This document shows, in pieces, positions 10,992 to 23,176 of a DNA stretch of 64,000 bases (its first letter is position 1; every line of letters begins with the position of its first letter). The notes beneath the pieces are model-generated. The model was not told where the DNA came from. It worked only from the letters and a program-made list of their open reading frames with translations, and ran no database searches. The DNA comes from Cladobotryum mycophilum. Taxonomy: Eukaryota > Ascomycota > Sordariomycetes > Hypocreales > Hypocreaceae. The DNA lies in NCBI GenBank assembly GCA_036429605.1, contig CM071589.1:2790001-2854000 (forward strand), written 5' to 3'. The position numbers and the translations under genes are program-made.

Positions 10992-13900
10992 GGTCGGGCT
11001 TGCTGCTACTGCGACGGTGACTGCAACAACTGCGGCTGCGACTTTGTGACAGGTACTTCCTCTGCGCAAGGCAGAAAGAAAGAAAAGGGACGATTCAGGA
11101 AGCCCGTAAAAGAACTTTTGACGTCGCAACAAACTGCTTGCGCGTTGGGGTAGGGTAAGGTAGGGATAAAGTCGTAAGGGTCCCTCGTCGGTTGCCTCTT
11201 TTCTCCCTGGGGGATGTAGTATTTGCTCCCCTAGGCGCTTTGACAATGTTCGCAAAGACAACCTGGTTTTGTAGCCTTGTCCGTGATGGTAGGTATGTAA
11301 TTCCTTTTAGGTCGGCGATTATCATCACACACGCACTGTAGTTGGTTTTTTTTTTGGATTGAATGCAAAGACCCTTGAGGTTGCGCTGCCAAATTTCGGT
11401 GCCGTGCGCGGCAAGCCACTTTTCGGGTCAAGCTCCCTTTTTTTATTCCTTTACTCGTGCTTTCTCTCTCTCAGCTTTGCACTGCGCTCAACGTCCAGCG
11501 CCCAAGCACGTGATCTGCTCAATATCCAGTCCTCTCCCTCCCCTTCCCCCCTCAAAATGCGACCCCCATGCCCCTCCTTTCATTGATCACCCCCAACTGC
11601 CGCCACCAAAGGGTACGTACCGGATCTGAGGAGAGGAAGGAGAGGGGGAGGAGGAGAGCAAAGAAAATAGCCAAGCCAAGCCAATCAATGCCATTTTCAA
11701 GATGACGCATAAGGAAATTCAGGAGACAAGGTGGCAAATAAGGATACTTTCACAAGCCGTACATGCATCCAATTTCACCCCCTCAAAAAAGAAAAGAAAC
11801 AAGAAAAACGCCTAAAACAAGAAAAGAAAAAGAGGACAATCTCGTGTACCTGCGTCTTTGTTTTTTTTGTTTTTTTTTGTTTTTCTAAACATCGATCCAT
11901 GTACGTTACACCCGATTTGTAAACTCAAATCTCTCCCCTGGCTTGTGGCGTTACAGCAAATCGCCCTGTTCAAACCTACCTTGCTTTGCTTGCCTACTGC
12001 TTGTTGCTGGCCACACATACAAACCCACCCCTGACGATCGCCCGGCAAAGGGAAAAGGAAAAAGAACAGCCCATCCAATGATTGCCCTCCCATCACTCGG
12101 AGAGGGCTCCATCCATCACCCCCATCCCCCATCCCTCTTTCTCCATCAAGGGAAAGAAAAAGGAAATAACAAAGACAGAGAGACCTCCCTTCTTAGCGAA
12201 GAGTTTCGGAGTGAACTCAAAAAGACATACCAGCGTTTTTCCCCTTCCCTTGGCCAAAAGGGAACCGAACCCAGCCTAACCAGCCAACCCCCCCGGCCCT
12301 TGAGGAATTCAGTCAAATCAAACATTGTCTATCTTTTCTGTCACAAGCGAGGCGATCTTTGAACCACCACCAAAGACGATCAAAGAGAGAGAAAAAGAAA
12401 CACCAGCCGCATTACAGTTTCAACCATGGCTTGTTGCTCGTGTTTCAGAGCCGTAGTTTCATGGGTATGATCAATTCGAACAAAGAAACCTTGCACAATT
12501 ATTACCCAGATAGGTAGCTTTACCCGTCGTCCATCGGACCATCTCACTCGAGTCAGTTGAATTCCAGCCCCATTCGCAACATACCTTGATCGGCCGGGAC
12601 GGACATGTCTCTGGTCCTCTCTGCCCCCTCCCCATCCCCTCCCCCCATGTCATGTCTCTAGGCTTTCGCTACATCTCGCCTTAATGCTTCCCCGAATTCC
12701 AAGCGCCGGTGCGGTACTATGTATGGCTGGCTATGGCAATGGGAGGGGGCAGGGCGGCAAGGCGGGAAAAGCCACTGGAGCCTCGAACAAAGTTCAGGTT
12801 GTCCAAGGAGCCAACGCTAGATAATCAATTATTTCCTTGGTTTTCTTGCAAACCGCCCACTAACATCATCTGCCTTGTTCTCACAGGCGACACAGACAAT
12901 ATTTGCCGAGGGTGCGGCAAACCATACTTGCAGACAAAACAAAAACGAACAAAAAAAAAGGCTCGGCTCTCGAGTTTAATAATCTACTTCGTACTTATTT
13001 TCATCCCATGGACCTCGAACCGGTGCCGAGAAGAGCACTGTTCCTCCGTGGTTGGGAAGGGGGGCATGGGTATCCTAGTTGTTATTGTGATTTTATGAGT
13101 ATTGACGAAAAGATCCCTCCCTTCCCTTCCCACTCTTCAAATTGTAATTGCGAGAGAGAGAGGCCTCGGGGCATTGAATCAAGCCGGATGTCCTTCAAGA
13201 CCGCAAACAAACAAATAAACCAAACCAAACCAAAAAAAATAACCCTTGCCCCCACATTCCCGCGCTCTTTTCTTTTTGTTTCTCTGCTGCTCCCGAAATC
13301 AATCGCTGATACTACCTGCCCTTGTAATTTAGTATTATTTGCGGTGGGATGTTTGTATTGTATTGTATTGCGTGCGCCTCTTCTTGTTTTGTTTTACGTT
13401 GCAGCAGCAGCAGAAAAACATTGTCAAGGGAGAGCCTGGACCCATAGGCCCGTGGACCCATGATGGGTGGGCATGTATTTTTGGGTTGATGAATGATTAA
13501 AGGTTACAATGCAAGGGCGAGGAAGGCCTGCCTACTCCCTAGTAGTACTAAGGCAGGCTTGTCAGACAAGGGCAGAAGCGGGACGATCTGAATTCGGAAC
13601 GTCGCACAGCTCTAATCAAAAGAGACCCATTGTCTCAAATTGCAAGCGACAAGTCATTTCACACAATGAGAACCGAAAACGAATTATTGAGAAAGTGGTT
13701 GAAATTACGAAAGGGAGAGAGAAAGAGAGACAGAGAAAGAAACGAGGCAAGGTTTTTGTTTGTTTTGAGTTGTTTGATCCATTGATTGATTTGAATAATT
13801 CATGACTTCTATGCTTTCCCAAGTAAAATAAAATTCCAACGTTGCAATCATTACTCTACTTTTCATTTCCCAAATAAAAAATAAAAGAGCTGTCATCACC

Positions 13901-15400
13901 ATTTCCCAGGGTATCCGCGACGCGCAGCAACGAATGCTCCTAGTAGTACAAGTGTTTCTCCGTCCAGATGCCATGATGTTATTCCCCATCCCCTCCATAC
14001 CGAGCCATAATGCATGATTGCCCAAGGGACCCAGATTATAATTAAGTAGTAGTTGTAAAAAAACGGTAAGGCATGATTGCGTCATTAGACGCACAATCAG
14101 CAATAATGAAAGACCATGAATGAGAAAAAAGAAAGAAAAGAAAAAAATAGTAGTATAATGCGCAAATAGCCGCTCGATCCTGCGAGGGCGGTGATGTGGT
14201 TGCTCAAGCGCGGCCCGTTATGCAGCCAGGCGTTGAGAAAGTTGGTGGAGCCTCATGTCAAAGGCGGACGCCAGCGGCCCTATTCAGGGTCGCTCTGCGT
14301 ATTCTCGGAGAGAGCAGGGTTGGTGATTCGATGGTTCATTGCAAAAAATGGGCGAGGCTGGTGTGTGACGCCGCAGTGCCATTCAGAGGCGGCCAATTGA
14401 ATGCAGATGGACCATTGATACATATGCAGGACCGGCTCGTAGTAGCAGATTATTGCGGAGGTGCGTTGGAGCCCCGCGAGCCGACATTGATTGTGAGTCG
14501 AGATTGGGTGTGACGTGCAGCGATTTGCATTGCATAAATTGGTTTGCTCGTCCAATGCCCTCCTTTGGTGGCGGCAGTGAGTCCAGCTTTCCTCCCGGCG
14601 GCGGTGAGTTCAAGCAAGGGCATGGAAGCCCTCGACTCGAAAAGGTAGGTGGTGGTTGTTGTTGTTGTGGTTGATTATAAGAGTGATATGCGATTTCCCA
14701 GATGTGACCATGACGAACAGACAAAAGTTGTAAAGTGTTGGTTGTCGCGTTGTCTGATGGACTTAGCCTCGCTTGGGCAGAGGAGGGAGAGGCCGGCTGG
14801 GGGGAGGACCAGGGCAGGGAGGAAGGTGAGAGGGTCGCTGAGCAGGCATGATTGTGTGTGTGTGTTGTTTGAAAGCTAGAAAGCTTGTTCGAGAGGTTGT
14901 TCAGGACGGTTAAAAGTAACGTCCCGTGTAAGTGGTTATCGAAGTGTGGATGTAGAGGAGGTTGTTGTGGTTGTGGTTGGTGTAAGTGGTTTTGTTTGAC
15001 ACAGAAACCCAAGAGGTGGATTGTGCAGTAGTAGATGCAAGAGAGCAATTAGATGGTATTAGAGTCGAGTAGACTATTTATCTTGAAGTATCAAAGACTT
15101 GCTGATGATGATCCGGGAGTTGAAATGGGCTGTGGGAGAGGCGAGGGCGCTGCCTTTATGTATCTGAAATGAAAGGCAATCTGACGAGAGAAGGACAAGG
15201 GGCACGGGGGAGGCTCTGGGCTGGTACAAAGGTACAAGTGTGTGCATTGAGAAGAATGACGGATCTAGTACGTCAGCCCAGTACTCGCGGGGCTTGTACC
15301 TGGAATAAAGAAAAATAAAAATAAAAACCAGAGACAACAGTTTTCAGGAAGCAAAATAATACCAGCACTAAGAAAGGGCACTAAGAAAGCGAGTTAAACC
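10992..15400. other. Gene desert, part 1: SAM37 upstream region, low complexity
   Basis: This stretch has no convincing gene. It has many short A, T and purine-rich tracts (for example T runs at 11347 and 11864-11884, and AAAGAAA-type purine tracts around 11790-11835 and 13690-13745). ORFs of up to 221 codons (such as 14383-15048 minus, rich in His, Pro, Gln and Ser) show no domain, no start context of note and no splice partners that extend them. The sequence composition resembles long untranslated leaders or regulatory DNA of filamentous fungi. A transcript cannot be excluded. Confidence 0.5.
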
Positions 15401-15651
15401 ACAAGGGGAGAGTAACCTCCACTGCAAAGCCCTTCCCGTCCGCCCGTGTTCAATTGCCTGGGTGCGCGGGGGCGTTCACTTGGCGTTTCTAAGGTCAACA
15501 CCCTCGCGGTGACGCAGCGGCCAGCCCAGTGGGGCCGACCGTAGGAAATTGAAACAGGCACAGGGAGCCGCCCTGAAGCCACCATCCCTGCTGCCCAACA
15601 TGTGGCTGTTTTCCCCCTGTAACACCACCAGGCTGCATTTGGGGCCTCACA

Positions 15652-15654
<3 letters not shown>

Positions 15655-15685
<31 letters not shown>
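15655..15685. repeat. (TC)n microsatellite
   Basis: About 15 TC units, directly upstream of the poly-T/poly-G tract. Confidence 0.9.
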
Positions 15686-15692
<7 letters not shown>

Positions 15693-15736
15693 CTTCTCTG
15701 TGGGGGGCTTGATTGAAGGGCAATTAGAGGGGCGCC

Positions 15737-15766
15737 TTTTTTTTTTTTTTTGGGGGGGGGGGGGGG
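15737..15766. repeat. Abutting homopolymers T15 then G15
   Basis: Fifteen T followed directly by fifteen G. On the minus strand this reads C15-A15. It sits 50 bp after the TC repeat. Confidence 0.9.
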
Positions 15767-18700
15767 TGGTGCGAGAGAAGCAAAAAAAGGGAGGGATAAG
15801 GGAGGAAGAGGAGAGTGACCTGAAGACACACAGTGGCTTTTTCGGTGGCCTCACAACCCTCGTTCAGAGACCAACGAAAACGCTGAGATTGGAGCCCGGC
15901 CGCCTACCCCCAGGGCAAGCCACCTCCATGGATCAATGATTGACTTGATTGACTGAATTTGATTTGCAAACCTTTCGCACGAGTGACCGCATCAGTCGCT
16001 GATCAATACGCCAATTCACAATGTTACTTTTTGTGCTAATCCCCTTTATGTTCCTTTTTATTCCAAGGCAGCCCGACATCATTCAAAACATTTTTCAGCC
16101 TGCCCAGCTGGGCTGTTACCCCTAACCCAGCACTAGTTACAGCAACAGTTTAGAGGCTGGCCCTATGATCTCTAAACTTTTGGCGGGCGCAACTCTACTG
16201 TCCACCCATAATTTCAAATTTCAGCTCCCCATGGAAGGTTGTGGTTTTTGAAACTTGTTGCAGCGAGTGTTTTTTTTTCTTTCTCTTACTTGCTTGCTTG
16301 CTGGACTCATAAACTGCTCTCCGAGAAAACCGAGCCATCTCCACCATCCGAACATCGCGTAGTAGTAAAACACACCCCCACCATCAATGGAAGCTTTTAT
16401 CGAAGGGTTCATTTCATATTACCAAAACTACTAGTGCTGAAAGAATGAGAGAGAAAAAATCTTTTTTTCTTTCACTTCATAATAAGTAATCTAATCTGTG
16501 GCCTCTGCTTTGTAGGCGGTGGAGATAAGGCAAGACTAACATCTGACTCGGAATCGGGTTTCATGGAAGTTTTTTCTTCTTTTCTTTCTTTTCGCGCTTC
16601 GCTTCTACAAGTTTGATAGTGGACAGGTTGGTCATGTCATCTCTCACACGTTTGGGGCAACAACACAACACAAAGCGTTAAAATAAGGTGGTCCGTGGGA
16701 TGATAGGACCACCCGTGAAATTGCATGTAAAACGGCCAAGCCCGGGAGGGAGTCACCTTTTTTTTTCTTTCTAATAAGATAACCTGCAAGAAAGAACCAG
16801 AGAGGGAATAAAATAACAACAATGATTACAAGTACACATTTTTTTTTTGAACAGGGGTTTCAAAGCATATGGACTCATTTTTTCTTCTTATTTGGGTAAA
16901 AAGTACATGGCATTGCATGTTACATGAGGCAGGACAATTACTACTACCACCTCAACATTCTCCCCCAAATCCATGCCAATGCACCGCCCGCTACCCTACT
17001 TATGACGGCACCCCGATCACTTATCGTAAATCAGTTTACTGCAACAAAGGGAGTGCGTTCAAGACAGAGAGAGAGAAAAAGTGATCAGGTGGCCCGCTGC
17101 TGCTTGTTCAAAAGGGAGAGAGAGGATGGAGCCCACACCCCCTGTCTAGGTGTGTCTTGGCAGAACAACGAACCCTGCCTAATTGAGGAGCAGCTTCTTT
17201 GAATCGTTCCATCCGGCAATCCGATTGAATTTCTTGTGTGTTGACCGCCAGAATGAAGGTGTGCTTTGCATATGGATGTGCTGCGTGATGTGTTGCGTGA
17301 TGCACGTCGGTTGTAGTGTAGTTGGTGCTATAACAAACAGCAACAAACGTTCTTTGGGTCATTTAACTTGCTTGCCTAATTTAGGTATCAATCAAAGACA
17401 AAAACAATTCCTCTTTCCGCTTTTTTGTGCGCATGCAACGCAATATCATACAATACCTACATGACATGACCTACATACGACTCGATCAAAGGGAGCTTGG
17501 CTGACAAGAGTCCCCCGTACCATACCATACGAGTACGACAGCGACAAGGGGAGCCATTCAGGCAAGTCATGATCTGCAAGGCTGGAACAAACAGATCGCG
17601 ATTTGCGGGGCCCTTTTGATGTCGTTTATTTTCTTTTCTTTTTTCTGACATTTTGTTGTTCTGTGCGTGTGCCCTATCATTACTGCTTGTGATTTTTGTG
17701 TCTGAAAAAGGTTCTTTTTTTTTGGGGGGGGGCAAAAAAAAAAGAATGAATGAAAAACAAAAGATTGACTTTGTGCTTTTGCTTTTTGATCTGCCTCGCC
17801 TTGCTTGTTTGATGCGCCCATACTTTCTTTTCATTCTTGCCCCTACGCACAGCTCAGGAGGTAATAGACGAGTTTAGGCTGTGCCTCTCTTGGCCACCGC
17901 CCATTCGATGGTTTCCGATTTCAAGCATTTTGCTTCTTCCTACAAGTACATAACCTACAATTAAAAAAAAATTCTAACAAATTATTTTCTTCTTTCTTCC
18001 TTTTCTCGTTAATCTGTCCAAGCAAGAATAGCGTCCCCTTTCTTTTCTTTTTTATCAGGGACAAGACGCAATGCAAAATGCAGTTGTTTGCTTTGTCCAT
18101 ATCCACCCCCTCCCCCTTCAAACTTGAACTACTTAGTCTCATAAAAAAAAATTGGGTTCCCCTTCTTCTTATTTTCTTGTGCGGCTCTCTCGCTCCCGAT
18201 AATTCGGGTAGCATCAAACAAAACAACAACCACCAAAAAGGTGGGAAAGTCACTTGGTAAAATATTTTTTTCTTTCTTTGCTCCGACTACTTGGTAGCGG
18301 ATGGGGCCCGGCCCGCAGAGTTCTCGTGACGGTGAAAGGGGGGGTGTTGGGAGAAGGGGGACCCATTCATGATGACACGACCTGTGTGTTGTTTTACAAG
18401 TCGTGGTAGTAGAATTGCTTCATCTGGATGTTTTTGTTGGTTGTTAGTGCGAGTGTGATGATTCCTGTCACCTTTCCTGTCACCTGCGTGAAGTTTAGCC
18501 GCAACAACAACTGTCCACTCAGAGTTCGTCTCACCCACATGCTGCAGCCTTACCGTATTCCCATGGGATTGGGATGGATGGCCGCAACGGCCGTTGAATG
18601 GTTATCTGTCAGCAAAGGAACCCCCCTCCTCTTCCCCCTCCCCCGTCCATCATGTGCCTGTTCCTGAAGCCTATCTATTGGGCTCCAATCCGCGGTCAAA

Positions 18701-20032
18701 TCATGACTCACCGTCTACTAGTTTTGTCGTCAACGTCGGAGGGATGAGTTGGCATCCAGCATCGCATCCTCGAGTGCCGTCAAAACCCACAATAAACTGC
18801 GCACATGCGCTCATACCTACATACATACAGCGAGTGTGTGTGTGTGTGTGCGTGTGTCCTACATACCACTTCCGTACATACAAGACGACGATGCTACTGC
18901 TTGCTACTATCATGTACAATGTATGTTTGAGATGAGAAGGCGCAAGCTAATGATGCAAACTCACCAACAAAACGAACAGTGGGGGTCACTATACTCTTTT
19001 CTTCTTCTTTTTTCTCTTCCATCTCCGTTTGCCGAAGCAAAATCTTTTTTTCTCCGCGCATGACCAAAATGGAGAGGAGTGGGATGAGAAAGACCAAGAA
19101 AAAAAGTGTCTGTTCGTTCCTACTAAGATTTGATTACCGCTTGAAGAAAGAAAGTAATCCCTACGTGCGTGTGCATCAGCGCACGTTCCAACCAGAATTA
19201 TCGTGGGGTGGGGGGCCCTATGAGCTCATAGGGGTCCTCTTTGCATGGCCTGCTCGTCTCCGTACAAAATCTTAAAACAGATACGGAATATGTACGGAAT
19301 TATCACTTGCCAACCTACTTACTCCGAACGTACAAGCAGCAGGAGATCCTGCAGTGGGAGCACCGACCACGTTTGCCAGGATAATCCCCCCAACGACGTG
19401 TGGTTGGACAGGGAGTTAAAGTAGTCATAGTAATAAATACTATAATAATAAGAATGTTTTGACACATTTAACGAATTCCTCGGCGTTGCCTTTTTGTTGA
19501 TGTTTATCAATCTGCCCCCTACCTACTCGTATTCCATCAAAAGGAGAAACAAAATGACGACAATGCCCTCATCCTTCCCGGACATGCCCGGCAAGGGAGG
19601 CCTCATGAGTCGCGCACAACAAGAAAAAGAAAAAAGAAAGAAAAAAGGACACCGAATCCCATTTGCACAGCCCTAGATTCAATAGTAATAAGGGAATAAT
19701 AAGAGACTCGGTAAGCCGGAAGAGGATGTCATTGTGTCTGAGCCACTTCCCGAACGGGTACCTGGATTGCTGTCGACATTCCTTTTTTCTTCCTTCCCTT
19801 TCTTTGCTGACTGCCTGTTAGTCAACAACAGAGCAGGTGCACTACTCGTCAAGGTAGAAGGGTTTTAAGGTATGTAGTCTTCGAGGCTAGTCTGACAAAG
19901 GGTTCAAGGCTGTCGCTCATTCATCATCACTCGTAAAAAGGCAATCGCTCGGAGATCTCAGGATCCGTGAGACAAAATTGCGAACTGGCACTTGTTCAAG
20001 AAGAAATTACTAGCCATTACATACGTTCCGTT

Positions 20033-20071
<39 letters not shown>

Positions 20072-20900
20072 ATCGCGGTTTTAGTGAGGTCTCACATTCC
20101 AGGTCGGCAGGCATTCAGAGTTTGTGTGTGTATGTGTTGTGAAGTGTACGGAGTAGTGTGTGGTGTGTAGTAGAAAAAAGGAAATGTCTGAGTTGTTCTC
20201 AGTACGAGGTTCCGATCTCAGTAAAGCCAGTAATGTGCTAGCGCGCGCGCCATTCACCACCACTTTATTTTATTAATTTTTTGCATTTTATCATTTTATT
20301 TTATTGTATCACTTTTATTTTATTTTTTCTCCAAAATCAAAAAATTTTTATTTCCTTTCTTGTTTCGCGCGACTAGCGCTTCATACTGTCCCAAACAGGC
20401 ATCGTCCCATCGGCAAATCTCGAATTCCTAAATAGCTTTTGCTTTTGTACACCGCCGTTTCACATCGTGAAAAGTGTGTATCGCGCTCCGATGAGATGTT
20501 TTTTGTTTTCTTTTTTTTTCTGTTGCCTTTTTTTCCCGATAATGTGAAACTGAGAGGAATTCTCGACTCGTGAGTGACAAGCGGAGTCGGGTCAGAGGAG
20601 AGGGTGTGCGAAGATTAGCGGACTGCGATGCTGCAATGTAGCCCAAGATCTTTGTCACCTCTCTCTCCGAGATGCTTCGGGTGCCCGTTTTGCTCAATGC
20701 GGGCATGCACATCAAAAAAGAGCTGTTCATGCAAGGCAAATGATGATGACGGATTTTTGCATTCATGTTAAAATTTTCATATGGGTGTAAATACGGAGCA
20801 GTAATTTAAAAAAAATCGTATACTATTATTATCACCGCCATATCGAACTGTCGGTGCCCCCTCAGTGGAAATGAATAAAATGAAGGCATCCAGACTAATA
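15767..20900. other. Gene desert, part 2
   Basis: No gene supported. It contains a second T/G homopolymer junction (T9-G9-C-A10 at 17715-17743), a TG microsatellite (20035-20070), repeated TTTTATTTTA-type AT-rich sequence at 20260-20350, and numerous pyrimidine tracts. ORFs are all short (60-125 codons) and unrecognisable. Confidence 0.5.
20035..20070. repeat. (TG)18 microsatellite
   Basis: Perfect dinucleotide run of 36 bases. Confidence 0.95.
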
Positions 20901-20962
20901 TTTCCTCGTATTTTGTTGGGATATTACCACGGCGCACAGGTATGGAGCACTAACAGCGGCCA

Positions 20963-21583
20963 TTGTGGTGTTGTTTGCTTTCTTTAACAACGTGGCTTTA
21001 CAACACACACACACTGGTTACCCCCCCTCTTCTTAACGCAGGAGTAAACCTTCATTTCGCAGACTTGTTTGATTCAACTATTCCCCTTTCTTTCTTTTGC
21101 CCATTCCGTATTCCCTGTCAGTTACCGAGCACAAGATCTCGACTACAAAGACGAGCACTAAGAGACAGCCTTAAAACGAGCCGGGAAAAAGGTTATTCTC
21201 ATCAATTGCCCACGATCCCGAGTCCAGATCCCGACTACTTGGCCAAGCGTCGCAACGGACCTTGGTCCTCGTGGGAAGAAAGGCTGACAGCTCTGGTTCG
21301 AGACTCGGGACCCAAAGCCTGGAACCTCAAAGGTTTCGACGTTTCAAAACTGCAGTCGTCTACTGCCGCTCTAGGGCTCTCCAAGGGAAGGGAGGGGGAG
21401 GGGGTGGGTGTTCTCTCTTTTCTGCGTCCCAACCACTTGGGCCATCTCAGCGTTGGACCCCAAGTAAGCAGCCAATCCAACGCCTCTGAATGCTCTCCGC
21501 ATTTCCCGATGGCACCGGTTGATGCCGTATCGCGTAAGGTGCGTACATCTGGAAAGCTGGTTCTCGGTAACTACTGCTTTTAA
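20963..21583 (+). other. Possible coding island in the desert (unrecognised)
   Basis: An open frame of 206 codons whose middle (about 21190-21340) reads like ordinary coding sequence: LPTIPSPDPDYLAKRRNG, then SSWEERLTALVRDSGPKAW. Codon choice is balanced and G/C-ending. An acceptor-like CCCTGTCAG lies at about 21112-21120 and a donor-like GTAAGC at about 21463, so it could be an internal exon. I recognise no family and could not find convincing flanking exons. It may equally be chance. Confidence 0.2.
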
Positions 21584-22001
21584 CACAAATCTCCCTAAAT
21601 CCGGGCACAGCGACTTCCGGAGAGCCTTAGTTTTCTTCGGGAATTCAATACAGCGAGAGAGAAAGAGAGGAGGAGAGAGAGGGAGAGCCAGGTTCGTTCG
21701 TGATGCCGAGACATATTCGACTCCCTCCGATAATGGCTGAGAGCTGTGCTGCAAGGCTACATTGGCCCCAGGATTTTGGGATAGTCGAGGCTTGGATGGA
21801 TTGCATTCCCTGCAACATTGTGCCACGTTGTCAGCCCTTCTGCTGCAACAATGCCATATTCTCGGGTCAGCTGGATCAACTTGCAGTTGAGGATTCCTCC
21901 TGAACCGCTGTCACTGCATGCTGGTCATGCTCGTTTTCTCGACCAGTCAAAGAGCGTCGTCATACGATGACTTTTGCGGGGACCCCTGAACGCCTTCTTT
22001 T

Positions 22002-22006
<5 letters not shown>

Positions 22007-22038
<32 letters not shown>
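22007..22038. repeat. (GT)16 microsatellite
   Basis: Perfect dinucleotide run preceded by nine or more T. Confidence 0.95.
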
Positions 22039-22039
<1 letters not shown>

Positions 22040-23140
22040 TGGGGTACGGCAGTTCATGCCCTCTCACAGATTACGCCCTGTTGGTGATCCATAACCCTGG
22101 GTCGCCAGGTCGTTTGGCGAGCCGCTGTCGTATCGAATGATTTTCCAGCCCCGGACCAGGGGAGGTTTCTCATTTCTCAGCCTTGTCTTAGGGCGGCCTA
22201 CGGGTGATCCAGACAACCGGGCATTTCACTTGGTAATAATACAAGTCGGCAAAGAAAAGTGATAAACGACTTTCACCCAGGCCTGCGCCCGCTACGACAG
22301 AAGAGACTCGATCCTGGTTTTTGGGCTCAATGCGACGGCGGGTACTCCCTCTTTGCACCTCATTTGCACCCCCAGTCAAGGTCAAGTGTGTGCGTGTGTG
22401 TGTGTGTGTCGAAAGGAAATAATGGTATGGTTGTGATAAAACGTGGCATAACCCCTCAGCTTTCAGCTGGAGGGGGAAATCGAAACGGCATTGCGGCATA
22501 AGCCGTTGAGTAGAAGATGAGGTGGACTGCGCCCACTTACCGTGGGGGACTAACATACACGTAGGTAACACGCGCGTCAAGCCACTCACTGCATGGTGAT
22601 TTCGTCTTCATCGTCTTTTGTGGCATAATTTATAATTACAGGGCCTCAAAAAGCCAAGCAAGTGCCTAGGTAGGGAGGTACAGGTAGGTTCCAGGTTGGT
22701 ATGGGGAAGTTGGGTCACCTGCGACGAACCATGCATGCATCACGAACGCATCGCTTACCATGTTGTTTACCCAGCGCGCTGGATGAACCAATCCACCTTC
22801 CATCTACGGTAACTTACACTGCAGGATGCAGGATGAGCATAGATTAACCAGATTGCTGACAATCGATTTTGCTCCGATGGCAGCAAAGGAGGGGGGATCT
22901 GCTTCGTAATTCCTCGGTTCCTTCGGAGGTTCGCGTGGGATAATTGACTGAGATCGGCGTCTCACTGTCAGCAAGGCGCCCGTCTGGATGTATGTTTTAT
23001 GTTTTAGCAAGAGACATAAAACAGGGCTGGTGATGGTGCTGCGAAGGTTTGCTGCAGGGAGCGGATTGTTACGGAATTGCTGCGGAATGCGGTGTGGTAT
23101 TTTTAACTTTGTTTGGTGTAGCTTCCATTGCATGCCTACC

Positions 23141-23176
23141 TAGTAGGTAGGTAGGTAAGTAGGTATCGTATGTAGG
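23141..23176. repeat. Imperfect TAGG tetranucleotide run
   Basis: Repeated TAGG(T) units with one AAGT interruption. Scattered TAGG units also occur near 22660-22690. Confidence 0.75.

Noticed and set aside
14383..15048. 221-codon ORF in the desert
   Set aside because: His/Gln/Pro/Ser low-complexity translation of repeat-rich DNA; no start context, splice partners or family.
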